DNA of 19,836 bases from CAYWBU01 sp942491525 (GCA_942491525.1 CALOBW010000001.1:1-19836), one strand, 5' to 3'. Positions 6,533-15,173 are shown, counted from the stretch's first letter. Made by a program: numbers and translations. The notes: a model not told the origin generated them from the letters alone.

Positions 6533-7648
6533 ATGAAGAGATTGGGCTGTTTGGCAATTTTGCTGGTTCTTGTTTTGACGGGCTGTTTTCCAAAGGGTCT
6601 GCCGCTGGTGGAGCATGAGACTCTTCTGAAAATGACAGCCGCGAAGGATCATGCCCGCCGCAGCGAGGGTGATTTTCATGTGCGTAGTGACGGCACCATT
6701 GTCTATTATTACTCTAACTTTGTTAAAACCTCGGCTGATGACGCCTTCTCCTACATTGCTGCGCGCTACTCGACTGATGGCGGGCAGACCTGGTCATCAA
6801 ATGATGAAGTAGTTTTTCCTGATAGGGTGGCTGCCGGGATCAATGAGAAGCACATTTCGCTGCTCAGTCTGCAGAACGGCGAAGTGGCCATGTTCTACCT
6901 GATCGATAACCGTCTGGATGGTGAAGATCAGAACGGCCAGCTGATCTATCCGGTCGTGCGTATCTCGCAGGATGATGGTCTGACCTGGTCCGAGCCCACC
7001 ATCTGCACGCCGGGCGTCAGGACTGCATTTCCCAATAATGACCGCGTAATCCAGCTGCAGGACGGCCGCATCATCATGCCGGCTGCTTACGGCGGCGGTG
7101 GTTCCTGCTGGTACTCTGATGACAATGCCCGTAGCTTCAAGCTGGGACAGGTGGTCAAGCTTTATGATGTCTCTCTGCAGGAGCCCGGTATTGTGGAGCT
7201 CTATGACGGCCGGCTGATGATGTTCATGCGCACCAACACCACCTACCAGTACCTCTCCTACTCTGATGACCGGGGCGAGAGCTGGAGTGCGGCGGTGCCG
7301 AGCAATATCCGCTCACCCCTGTCGCCGGCCTCCATTGAGCGTATTCCCGGCACGCAGGATCTGGTCATGGTCTGGAACTACAATTGGCAGCCCTGGATCG
7401 AATGGACCTTCCTGGTGCGTTCGCCTTACAATGTGGCCATCTCGAAGGATAACGGTTTGACCTGGGAAAATATTCAAACAATTCATGAAGATAAAACCCT
7501 CTGGTTCTGCTACTCCGCCCTGGAGTTTGTCAGCTATGAGGGAGAAGATTTTCTGCTGTTGGGACACACCGCCTCCGGCGGAATTGCATCGGACCGTCTG
7601 GCTGACGAGTGGATTACCCGCATCAGATTGAATGATCTCTATAACTAG
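6533..7648 (+). CDS. Sialidase-like (BNR/Asp-box) lipoprotein
   Basis: This 371-residue protein starts with a lipoprotein signal peptide ending LVLTGC (lipid Cys at 18). The rest is a predicted six-bladed beta-propeller with four clear Asp-boxes of the form S-x-D-x-G-x-T/S-W at residues 80-87, 145-152, 244-251 and 304-311, and a decayed one near 195. SEGDFHV at 44-50 and EPGIVELYDGRLMMFMR at 217-233 are typical of exo-alpha-sialidase-like (GH33-related, BNR_2) proteins, with E217 and R233 as candidate active-site residues. The full Arg triad cannot be assigned by eye, so sialic acid as substrate is not proven; Asp-box proteins include inactive and non-sialidase members. GGAGGAG at 6521-6527 fixes the start. 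The GH63-like gene follows after 68 bp and is likely co-transcribed. Confidence 0.85.
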   Translation: MKRLGCLAILLVLVLTGCFPKGLPLVEHETLLKMTAAKDHARRSEGDFHVRSDGTIVYYYSNFVKTSADDAFSYIAARYSTDGGQTWSSNDEVVFPDRVAAGINEKHISLLSLQNGEVAMFYLIDNRLDGEDQNGQLIYPVVRISQDDGLTWSEPTICTPGVRTAFPNNDRVIQLQDGRIIMPAAYGGGGSCWYSDDNARSFKLGQVVKLYDVSLQEPGIVELYDGRLMMFMRTNTTYQYLSYSDDRGESWSAAVPSNIRSPLSPASIERIPGTQDLVMVWNYNWQPWIEWTFLVRSPYNVAISKDNGLTWENIQTIHEDKTLWFCYSALEFVSYEGEDFLLLGHTASGGIASDRLADEWITRIRLNDLYN

Positions 7649-7716
7649 ATTCGTTACTTCATTAATCGCCCTTTTTATGTGTTTAAGTTATACTTCGTAG
7701 TTCTTGGAGGGCTCAT

Positions 7717-9006
7717 ATGAGCAGCAGTCTACAGGAAAGGCTTACATGTCAGGCCCGTGAGGTTTACGAGCGCAACCGGGTTGATCTGGATGGCCTGCAG
7801 TTTCATCAGCCGGCCCTGGGCAGTTATGAGTCGATTTATGGCTGGGATTCGGGCTGGTGCATGATTGCGGCCGCGGCCTTTGATCCCGAGGTCGGAATCC
7901 GCGAGCTTGAGGCGCTCTTCAGCTTCCAGTTTGAGGATGGCAGGGTGCCCCATGAGGCCAGGCTTGAGGAGCTGGGCGGCAGCGAAAGCCTCTTCAGGCG
8001 CTTCTACATCTGGCTGGTGCGCTCCCAGTTCGACGACCGGGGGCGTTCGCGCATGATAGATCCGCCCAGCTATCTGATCGGGGCATGCATGCTCTATAGG
8101 CAGACCAAGGATCAACGCATTCTTGATCTGCTGCCCAAGATGCAGCGCTGCCTGGATTACCTCACCATCAGGCGTGACCTCTTCGGTGATGGCCTGGTAT
8201 CAATCATCCATCCCTGGGAGAGCGGCTGCGACATGGCGCCATACTTTGATGAGGTGGCCGGTGTCAATGTTGCCAAGTTTGGCTGGCAGCTTAAGTATGA
8301 GCACTACTATCGCGCCATCATGCAGAAGCTGGGCGAGCATGACTGGAATCCGGATGCGGTTGCCAGGCGCAGAGAGTTTGTCTTTGAGGATGTGGGTTTC
8401 AATGGTTTGACCGCGGCTGGCGCTCTGGCTCTGGCTGAGCTGTGGCAGGCTGCCGGTGAGCAGGCCAGGGCCGATAGCTGCAGTGCTGCTGCCCGGCGCA
8501 TTAACGATGGCTGCGAGGAGCATCTCTGGGATGAGCAGCGCGGCTTCTTCTATCCGCGCTGGCGAGACCACTGTTGGAACTTTACCAGGCGGAGCTACCG
8601 CACCTGCCTCAACGGTGTGGCCCCGCTGGTCACCGGATTGGTCAGCCGGGATAAGGCCGAGCGAGTGATTGATGAGTATATTGATTCAGAGGAGCACTTC
8701 GCCACACCCTGGGGCATCTCCTTCAACTCATTCGTCGAGGAGGATCTGCACAAGTTCAGGAACCAGATGCTCTGGCGCGGCCCCTGTATCTGGATGAACA
8801 TGAACTGGATGGCTGCCGAGGCCGCCGCACGATATGGCCGTCAGGACCTGGCCCGCGTGATCACGAACCGATCCGCCCGCCTGATTGAGATGAACGGTTT
8901 TCGTGAGTTCTATAACCCTCATACGGGCGAGGGCGGCGGCGCCAAAAACTTTACCTGGCCCGGCCTGATCGTTGATATGATGCAGCGGCACGGTCTGGAC
9001 GATTAA
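7717..9006 (+). CDS. GH63/MGH1-like (alpha/alpha)6 glycoside hydrolase
   Basis: This 429-residue protein without a signal peptide is presumably cytoplasmic. Motifs typical of the GH63 / mannosylglycerate-hydrolase-like clan run in order: YGWDSGW (41-47), HPWESGCDMAP (165-175), WRGPCIWMNMNWM (353-365) and GEGGGAKNFTWPG (404-416). By analogy with that clan, Asp172 in WESGxD is the likely general acid and Glu405 in GEGGG the likely base. Known relatives release glucose or mannose from short alpha-linked glycans or from solutes such as mannosylglycerate and glucosylglycerate. The substrate here is not determinable. The ATG at 7717 has GGAGGG at 7706-7711. It follows the sialidase-like gene on the same strand, so imported glycan or glycoside degradation is a reasonable context, though the sialidase sits outside and this enzyme inside the cell. 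Confidence 0.88.
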   Translation: MSSSLQERLTCQAREVYERNRVDLDGLQFHQPALGSYESIYGWDSGWCMIAAAAFDPEVGIRELEALFSFQFEDGRVPHEARLEELGGSESLFRRFYIWLVRSQFDDRGRSRMIDPPSYLIGACMLYRQTKDQRILDLLPKMQRCLDYLTIRRDLFGDGLVSIIHPWESGCDMAPYFDEVAGVNVAKFGWQLKYEHYYRAIMQKLGEHDWNPDAVARRREFVFEDVGFNGLTAAGALALAELWQAAGEQARADSCSAAARRINDGCEEHLWDEQRGFFYPRWRDHCWNFTRRSYRTCLNGVAPLVTGLVSRDKAERVIDEYIDSEEHFATPWGISFNSFVEEDLHKFRNQMLWRGPCIWMNMNWMAAEAAARYGRQDLARVITNRSARLIEMNGFREFYNPHTGEGGGAKNFTWPGLIVDMMQRHGLDD

Positions 9007-9016
9007 GGTCGGATCT

Positions 9017-9088
9017 ATCATCTGTTGATTATAGTCAGTGATAGGCCGTCCCAGGACTCATAATTGGGCAGATGATCTACAATTTTTT
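9017..9088 (+). terminator. Long imperfect hairpin with T run after the GH63-like gene
   Basis: Ten bases after the stop codon, ATCATCTG (9017-9024) can pair with CAGATGAT (9069-9076). Inside that, ATTAT plus AGTC (9028-9036) pairs with GACT-C-ATAAT (9055-9064) with one bulge. A run of six T lies at 9083-9088. The position suits a Rho-independent terminator. The 18-nt apical loop and the 6-nt gap before the T run make it non-canonical. Confidence 0.45.
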
Positions 9089-9120
9089 ACATCTTCCCGG
9101 GATGTTGGCCGTTACTGGCC

Positions 9121-9141
9121 TGAATTCTGTTCAAGAATTTA
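9121..9141. other. Inverted repeat upstream of the giant lipoprotein gene
   Basis: TGAATTCT-GTTCA-AGAATTTA has 8-bp arms with one mismatch (perfect core AATTCT/AGAATT). It lies about 135 bp upstream of the giant gene's start and could be an operator. I found no convincing -35/-10 pair in 9007-9274. A second short repeat, ACCACT/AGTGGT at 9214-9219 and 9232-9237, lies closer to the start. Confidence 0.3.
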
Positions 9142-9274
9142 TCTCCCGCAAGGTAACCTTTCGGATAATTGATGTAGTTAATAAAAACTGTTATTTCTAT
9201 TTGCTCATAAGTTACCACTAATTAGCTTTTCAGTGGTTCATCAGACTGCAACAATGATTAGGGAGAATACGGGG

Positions 9275-12200
9275 ATGAAACGTTTACTTGTTTTGATGAT
9301 GGCGCTCGCCATGCTGACCGGTTGTAATATTTCTGGCGTGGTTACTGACAGCGAGGGCAATGGACTTGAAGGTGTTGCGGTTGAGCTGAGCGGCGATGCC
9401 AGCCTTACGGTTACTACCGATGTTGATGGCAACTACACCTTTGAGGATGTTGACCGCGGCAGCTACACCGTTACTCCATCTTTGGACGGCTACGAATTTG
9501 ATCCCGACAGTCGTGACCTATCCATTAGTATGAAGGATGCCGGCAGTGTTGACTTTACAGCCATGCTTCTGCCGCGCACGGTCAGCGGCTTTATTGCCGG
9601 TCCGGACGGGGCCGGCCTTGACGGCGTCACCGTTGAGCTGAGTGGCGACGCAACCTACAGCGCGGTTACAGCAGCTGGCAATTTTGTATTTAATGAGGTC
9701 GTTCAGGGTGACTACACTCTCAGATCGGTTATCGATAATCATATAGTTGAACCTCTCTCCCTGGAAGTCAGCGTAGATAAGATTGATATCACCGGGCTTA
9801 TTTTTTCAATCAGGCCCATGCCCAGTGTCAGCGGCGTGATTGCTGGTGTCAGCGGCGCCGGCATCACAGTTGAGCTGCGCGGCGAGACCATTCGCAATGT
9901 AACCACCGAGGCTGATGGCAGCTATCTCTTTAAATATGTGGCGGCAGGCGACTACACGGTTACGCCCTACTGCCCGGGCTACCTCTTTGAGCCTTCCATT
10001 GCCGACATCACGGTTGCGCAGGATGATGTGACGGCCGACTTCGTGAGCACCATGGCGCCGCGTACCGTTAGCGGCAGCGTGGTTGATGAGAACGGCCAGC
10101 CTCTTGATGGGGCTGTTGTTGAACTCAGTGGACCTGAATCAAAGATCACCACCACCGGTAATGGTCAGTTTACCTTTAATGAGGTCCGTCAGGGGCAGTA
10201 CACTGTTAGTGTGACTCTGGCTGGGTACACTGTTACGCCGCCGACTCAGACGATTACGGTTGGGATGCAGGATGTTAGTGGATTACAATTTAATGCTCGA
10301 GCACTGCCGGCTATTGATGGCGTTGTTTGGGATATAAAGCTGAATAAGCCTAGTTCTGGTATCACCGTAAAATTACGCGGTGATGTTGAGCGGGAAGCTG
10401 AGACAGGTGCTGATGGCCGATACAGATTCGATCATCTTGAAAGCGGTACATATACAGTTAGTCTGGTTCAATCTGGGTTTGGGTTTGGGGTTGAGCCTCA
10501 ACAGTTTCGTGATGGTGTTGTCGCTGTATTCCAGAACGATGTTAAACTTGATTTTGAGGTATGGCAGTTGCCTAATATTAGAGGCTATGTGCGGCAGTCT
10601 GATAACCATGATCCTATATCATATTGCAGACTAGAGTTAATAAAAGATGGTCAGACGATTAAGGTTAAAAGAACCAACAATCTAGGTTCATACTTGTTTT
10701 CTGATGTTGAACCCGGAATTTATTCTATTGTAGCCACGCATAGTACATATTTCCTCGATAAAGCATTTCCTGCTGAGGATGGGTTAGTAACTGTATACCA
10801 AGATAATATTGAACAGCATTTTGATATGCTTCCCAAGCCGGACGTATATGGCACTATACTTAATGCAAGAGATAATCAGCCGCTTAAGGGGGTAGATTTA
10901 GAGCTCCGAGGGGATCAAGTATATAGTGCTAGAACATATATGAATGGTAAATATAAGTTTGAAAATGTACAGCGTGGTAAAGAGTATGAATTGGTTATTT
11001 TGTTGGATGGATATGAGTTGCCGCAAGAACCAATTCTAATTTCTGTTGGAGATGATGATGTAGAGTCTAGCCACTCTCTTTGGCCAGTAGTATCTGTATA
11101 TGGCAATGTATATGAAAGTATACCAGATGGGTGGAAACAGCTGCCAGGAGTAACTGTAGAGCTTCGCGGGGAACAGGTTTATCGTACTGTTAGTGATGAG
11201 TCTGGGCACTATGTTTTTAACAATGTCCCGCGTGATCAAGTGTATACATTGTTATGTTATGCAGATGGTTATGAAATAAGGACTATTTATAAGATTGGTG
11301 TATTTAATGATGATATTAAGAAAAATCTAGCGCTTTGGCCGATTCCCGATGTGTATGGAACTGTAAAAGATACAAATATTTCAACTAACGTTCCTATGGT
11401 GGGGGTGGAGTTAGAGCTTCGTGGAGATCAGGTATATCGAACTGTGACGGATGATGCCGGTCGCTACGTGTTCAAAGATGTACGCGGTCAGCAAGAGTAT
11501 GACCTGCTGGTTACGGCTCCTGGCTATGAAGTTCCTGAGTTACCGTATAAAGTCAAGGTCTCCGATTATGATGAGGAGTTTAATGTTCGGTTGCATCAGT
11601 TACCAGATGTTCATGGTTTTGTGACAGATACACTTAATGATGTTCCACTCTCAGGCATTGAGCTGGAACTCCGTGGAGACCAGGTGTACCGAACCGTGAC
11701 CGACGATGCCGGCCGCTATATGTTTGAAAATGTGCGCCGTCAGCAAGAGTATGACTTGATAGTTGCAGCGTTAGGGTATGATGTTCCTGCACTGCCGTAT
11801 AAGGTTAGGGTTTTTGGTTCTGATAAACAGTTTGATCTTCCGTTGAGTCCCTTGCCGGATGTGCATGGCTATGTGACCGACGCTCATCGAGGTTCGCCTC
11901 TTGCTGGCAAAGAAATGGAATTGCGTCATGAAGATCATGTGTATCGGACAATTACTGAAGCATCAGGCTTATATGTTTTTAAGGATGTTGCACGTAATAG
12001 GATGTATGAGCTTGTTATTCATGCCGACGGTTATGATTTGCCAGGTCCATTTGAGGTATATGTAGGCGACTTAGATGAAGAGGAGAGTTTTGCTCTGCTG
12101 CCGTTATATGAAGTCAGTGGAATGGTTTGGCTAGGCAATACAACAAATGGCCTTGAAAACGTAACCGTTAATCTAAATGGAAGCACCAACAAAACAGTAA

Positions 12201-14920
12201 AGACCGATCAGAATGGTGATTTTGTTTTTGATGATGTTCGTAACGCACCTCATAGCGTTAAAGCGCGAGCTATCGGTTATGAGATCACTCCTGACCAGAT
12301 AGATATCTTTGTCCATGAAAGGAATTCAGAAGGCATCATCTTCAGAGCCGAACCCATCGCTGATGCAGTCGGCGTCGTCTACGGTTCAATAAAAGACCCA
12401 AGCGGACAGCCGGTTGCCGGTATTGATATGCTGTTGGACGACGGTCAGGGCGCAACCAAGAGTGCTGTAAGTGGCAGTGATGGATCATATGAGATCAATG
12501 GTCTGCCAGAGGGTATGTACAGCATCAAGCCGATTAATGATACTTACTGCTTTGAACCTGTCATGACCAAGGTAAAGGTTGGTGCTTCGCCGGTGCGCTT
12601 TGATCTGATCGCCACCATGGAACCCAACATTATTGAAGGTCAGATCCTGACTGCTAGCGAGCAGCCTGTAGGCGGAGTCACCGTAGCCCTGAATGGCCCG
12701 CAGCAGATGGTTACCTCAACTGATGCTGATGGATTCTATGAGTTTAAGTTCTCCACTGATGGTGAGTATACCATTGAACCTAAGTTGGCCGGTGTAACTG
12801 TAGAACCGGTGAATCGCAAAGTCTATGTGAATAACAGTGTGGTTGGGTCCCTTGATTTTGAGGTCGAATCCTTGCCGCAGATCAGCGGCAATATTCGTAA
12901 CTTTGTGTATGATCACAACATATATGGTGTGCAGGTCGAGCTTCAGGGGGATGTCACCTACACCACTACCACTGATGAGAATGGTAACTACAGTTTTGAG
13001 AATGTTGAGAACGGTAACTACACTGTTAAGCCTGATGATGGCTGGCATAACTTTGAACCAGAGCAGCGCCAGATTGAACTTAATGATCAGAACTTTTGGT
13101 CGGCAGACTTCCTGGCAGTCTGGGCTACCTCAACCGGTGTAGCTCAAGGTACTGTTACTGATTCTGATGGTAGTGGCTTGGCTGATGTTGAAATAAAGAT
13201 TACTAATGAGGCGACGAACGAGACGGTTATTACCTCTAGTGATAGTAATGGCTTCTACATTGTCGATGACTTACCTGTTTGTGAATATGTCATCGCAGTC
13301 AAGAAGGATGGATACACATTTGATCCGTCTAAGAAATGTGAATTCGTTTATGATGGTGTCACGATTGATTTTGTTGCCATTGATGAAAGTCCAGATGTTT
13401 CGGGTGTCATTGTTGATGATGTGGGTAATGCGATGACTTCACTTAAGGTTGAACTACGAGGTGGAGGAGAGACTCTTATAGCCTATACAGATCAGAGCGG
13501 CAGATATGTTTTTGATTCTGTTGCCCCCGGTAACTATCAAGTTATGCCACGGATTGAGAGGTGGAGGTTTGATCATCCATCTATTGATATAGAAGTCATG
13601 CTGGATGATATCGAGGATGTTGATTTTGTAGGTACAGAGGCTGATCAGGGTATATTGGTTTTTGGTTCGATAATTCTTCATGATACTCTGCCAACAGCAG
13701 TGAAAGGTCGTATTAAGTGCATTGGTGAAACCTCTCAATTTAATGTAGAAGTTGATGATTGGGGATCATTTGTGCTGCGTCATGTTCCTGTCGGTGTGTA
13801 TAAATTGATTGCTGATGTTGGTGTTCCTTCAATGCTACCGTTTGGAGTAAAGAGAACCGTTTTTGAAGTTGTTCTCTATGAGGACCGTCAGGAGATTCAA
13901 TTAGATGTTTTGGATCGGGAAAATCCAATAATATGTGAGATTGATGGACAGGGGCAGATTTCTGATAGCAGTGGTTCTATTGTGTCAGACTCTAATGGAA
14001 ATCTTGAATCTGATGGTTATGTGGGCTTAAAAGATTACAAAATCACAGCCATTCCTGCTCCTGGCTGGTTGTTCTCGCATTGGGAGGGTGCTTATGAAGG
14101 TACCGATCCGACATGCATTCTGGATATCTTTGTTTCAGGCACTGTTAAAGCCGTTTTTAAGCCTCAGCCAGATGAATATCAGATCACTATAGATGGTAAT
14201 AGCATTTCCAGGTTTCCATCAGGATCATTGGGTTTTTGGAACCAGGCGAGTTTTTATGTAGAGCATAATAACGTTGGTAAATTGATAGCATCTCCGCCGA
14301 ATGCGTCTGTCCAATATGATTTCACTGCGCCTGGGCGTTACGAAGTAACCATGCTACAAATGCAAATGCCGATATTGAATAAGGTAGTTTCTAATACGCA
14401 CAAGTTCGTTGTTGGTGAAATTGAACCGCAGTATCTTTATGAACTGTCTATTGGTGAAAACTATACTGTCATTAGGTCAGGTGATTTGGGTGTCGAATTG
14501 GAGTGGGTTGTAGAGCAAGATGGTGTTGTCGTTGAATCTCGCTCTGCGGATGATGAATTGAGTTACCAATATAAAGGATCGTCTGGTTCTACTTATAGGG
14601 TTTGGCTTGAAGGGAGTATAGGTGGAGAGAGTACGAGGGTGTCGAATATATTGACATATTCTGTTGGTACTAAAGATTATCTTTATAGTCTTGTTTTGGA
14701 CGAAATGCATAATGTCTATCGAACAAGTGCACCTGAATATGAGGTTTATGCTTTTGCCAAAGCTGAAGGTGTTGATGATCTGATTTGGGTAGGCAGTTGC
14801 TATGATAAGTTAATTCTAGATCCAGTATATGATAAATACTCTGGTGAAATACGTATCTGGTTAGCTAAGAGCGCTGACTCAGAACCACTGTCTAACGTAT
14901 TGGTTGTTAACCGGGATTAG
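9275..14920 (+). CDS. Giant repeat lipoprotein, ~18 carboxypeptidase-regulatory-like domains
   Basis: This 1881-residue protein begins with a lipoprotein signal (ALAMLTGC, Cys17). Residues 18-1549 are about 18 tandem units of 80-91 residues with the consensus SG-V-D--G-PL-GV-VEL-GD, then TDA-G-Y-F--V--G-YTV-P---GY. This is the pattern of carboxypeptidase-regulatory-like / Cna-B-like beta-sandwich domains. Next (about 1550-1635) is a bacterial beta-repeat with GWLFSHWEGAYEG. A PKD-like stretch and two mutually similar ~80-residue domains end the protein. No catalytic domain, membrane anchor or sorting signal was seen, so it is probably a stalk, adhesin or scaffold tethered by lipid. Base composition changes sharply along the gene. 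The ATG at 9275 has AGGGAG at 9260-9265; an in-frame ATG at 9254 has no site and would displace the signal peptide. Close relatives cannot be named. Confidence 0.88.
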   Translation: MKRLLVLMMALAMLTGCNISGVVTDSEGNGLEGVAVELSGDASLTVTTDVDGNYTFEDVDRGSYTVTPSLDGYEFDPDSRDLSISMKDAGSVDFTAMLLPRTVSGFIAGPDGAGLDGVTVELSGDATYSAVTAAGNFVFNEVVQGDYTLRSVIDNHIVEPLSLEVSVDKIDITGLIFSIRPMPSVSGVIAGVSGAGITVELRGETIRNVTTEADGSYLFKYVAAGDYTVTPYCPGYLFEPSIADITVAQDDVTADFVSTMAPRTVSGSVVDENGQPLDGAVVELSGPESKITTTGNGQFTFNEVRQGQYTVSVTLAGYTVTPPTQTITVGMQDVSGLQFNARALPAIDGVVWDIKLNKPSSGITVKLRGDVEREAETGADGRYRFDHLESGTYTVSLVQSGFGFGVEPQQFRDGVVAVFQNDVKLDFEVWQLPNIRGYVRQSDNHDPISYCRLELIKDGQTIKVKRTNNLGSYLFSDVEPGIYSIVATHSTYFLDKAFPAEDGLVTVYQDNIEQHFDMLPKPDVYGTILNARDNQPLKGVDLELRGDQVYSARTYMNGKYKFENVQRGKEYELVILLDGYELPQEPILISVGDDDVESSHSLWPVVSVYGNVYESIPDGWKQLPGVTVELRGEQVYRTVSDESGHYVFNNVPRDQVYTLLCYADGYEIRTIYKIGVFNDDIKKNLALWPIPDVYGTVKDTNISTNVPMVGVELELRGDQVYRTVTDDAGRYVFKDVRGQQEYDLLVTAPGYEVPELPYKVKVSDYDEEFNVRLHQLPDVHGFVTDTLNDVPLSGIELELRGDQVYRTVTDDAGRYMFENVRRQQEYDLIVAALGYDVPALPYKVRVFGSDKQFDLPLSPLPDVHGYVTDAHRGSPLAGKEMELRHEDHVYRTITEASGLYVFKDVARNRMYELVIHADGYDLPGPFEVYVGDLDEEESFALLPLYEVSGMVWLGNTTNGLENVTVNLNGSTNKTVKTDQNGDFVFDDVRNAPHSVKARAIGYEITPDQIDIFVHERNSEGIIFRAEPIADAVGVVYGSIKDPSGQPVAGIDMLLDDGQGATKSAVSGSDGSYEINGLPEGMYSIKPINDTYCFEPVMTKVKVGASPVRFDLIATMEPNIIEGQILTASEQPVGGVTVALNGPQQMVTSTDADGFYEFKFSTDGEYTIEPKLAGVTVEPVNRKVYVNNSVVGSLDFEVESLPQISGNIRNFVYDHNIYGVQVELQGDVTYTTTTDENGNYSFENVENGNYTVKPDDGWHNFEPEQRQIELNDQNFWSADFLAVWATSTGVAQGTVTDSDGSGLADVEIKITNEATNETVITSSDSNGFYIVDDLPVCEYVIAVKKDGYTFDPSKKCEFVYDGVTIDFVAIDESPDVSGVIVDDVGNAMTSLKVELRGGGETLIAYTDQSGRYVFDSVAPGNYQVMPRIERWRFDHPSIDIEVMLDDIEDVDFVGTEADQGILVFGSIILHDTLPTAVKGRIKCIGETSQFNVEVDDWGSFVLRHVPVGVYKLIADVGVPSMLPFGVKRTVFEVVLYEDRQEIQLDVLDRENPIICEIDGQGQISDSSGSIVSDSNGNLESDGYVGLKDYKITAIPAPGWLFSHWEGAYEGTDPTCILDIFVSGTVKAVFKPQPDEYQITIDGNSISRFPSGSLGFWNQASFYVEHNNVGKLIASPPNASVQYDFTAPGRYEVTMLQMQMPILNKVVSNTHKFVVGEIEPQYLYELSIGENYTVIRSGDLGVELEWVVEQDGVVVESRSADDELSYQYKGSSGSTYRVWLEGSIGGESTRVSNILTYSVGTKDYLYSLVLDEMHNVYRTSAPEYEVYAFAKAEGVDDLIWVGSCYDKLILDPVYDKYSGEIRIWLAKSADSEPLSNVLVVNRD
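9326..13921 (+). repeat. Array of 18 tandem ~250-bp protein-coding repeats
   Basis: Unit starts, placed by the [SDTN]-[VI]-x-G strand that opens each domain, are 9326, 9578, 9824, 10064, 10310, 10574, 10841, 11093, 11348, 11606, 11858, 12110, 12368, 12626, 12878, 13130, 13394 and a divergent last unit at 13649-13921. Units are 240-273 bp. Units 1-4 and 12-17 mostly end in YTV-P---GY--EP; units 7-11 form a subfamily with ELRGDQVYRT and GYE/DxP. Unit 13 is least certain of the inner units. The repeats are old: most pairs share motifs rather than long identical DNA. Confidence 0.9.
11348..11857 (+). repeat. Most similar repeat pair (units 9 and 10)
   Basis: Units 9 (11348-11605) and 10 (11606-11857) are the closest pair in the array. 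Over the 51 residues beginning ELELRGDQVY I count 41 identities. At DNA level the first 20 codons (11408-11467 against 11660-11719) encode identical residues but differ at 12 bases, all silent. This indicates a duplication that is not recent and has been held by purifying selection. Confidence 0.8.
14432..14917 (+). repeat. C-terminal tandem of two ~80-residue domains
   Basis: Residues encoded by 14432-14677 and 14678-14917 align. Both begin YLY-L and share a V-R, a strand with E-x-x-x-A/V, a GV turn, W/S-x-S-x-D, a Y-x-x-x-SG-x-x-R-V/I-W-L strand and a final SN-x-L-x-Y/V-V. The spacing suggests Ig- or Fn3-like domains unrelated to the main repeat family. I do not recognise a named family. 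Confidence 0.6.
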
Positions 14921-14934
14921 TAGGATTAATTTTG

Positions 14935-14984
14935 TTTGCATGCAGCCATTCAAATTTCAGGAATGGCTGTATGCAAAGTTTTAG
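14935..14984 (+). terminator. 17-bp-stem hairpin behind the giant gene
   Basis: TTTGCATGCAGCCATTC (14935-14951) pairs with its near-perfect complement at 14961-14977, with one G-U pair and a 9-nt loop. A short TTTT follows at 14979-14982. It lies 15 bp after the stop codon and is probably a Rho-independent terminator with a weak T run. Confidence 0.6.
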
Positions 14985-15173
14985 AATCTGTCCGATTGCT
15001 ACACCATAGTCTTCGTCGAAATCGATAACTATCCGAATCTCAAATCAGGCGAACTGGCAGCCGACTCTCGTGTAGTAGGCACCTTTTTCTTTAAAACCGA
15101 TCCCTTGCGATTTACATTTCAGTGTCGTTGGTATATTCACCATCTATCTGCAACATGTTTTGATTCATCCTGA
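14985..15173 (+). pseudogene. Possible gene remnant: 62-codon open frame without a start
   Basis: This is the main content of the 301-bp gene-free stretch 14921-15221, besides the hairpin and the next gene's leader. The + frame is open between stops at 14982 and 15171, contains no ATG or GTG, and has only one TTG far inside. It would read ...VEIDNYPNLKSGELAADSR and then VVGTFFFKTDPLRF, which looks more protein-like than random spacer. The antisense frame (reading IVIDFDEDYGVAIGQ from about 15045 downward) is also open for part of the stretch, so the true strand is uncertain. I cannot name a family. Confidence 0.25.
15111..15137 (+). promoter_or_regulatory. Weak promoter candidate for the FadL-OmpA operon
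   Basis: An extended -10 element TGGTATATT (15129-15137) stands 15 bp after TTTACA (15111-15116). The spacer is short and the -35 imperfect, so this is only the best local match. The leader would be about 80 nt. Confidence 0.3.

Noticed and set aside
9192..9197. TTGATG-17-TATTTC as promoter of the giant gene
   Set aside because: The -10 matches only three of six consensus bases and AT-rich spacers give such matches by chance.
10310..11605. RGD tripeptide in several repeats (units 5, 7, 9 and 10: LRGD) as an integrin-binding adhesin signal
   Set aside because: The tripeptide falls at the same strand position where other units have SGD, RGE or QGD, so it is best explained by the repeat consensus and not by ligand binding.
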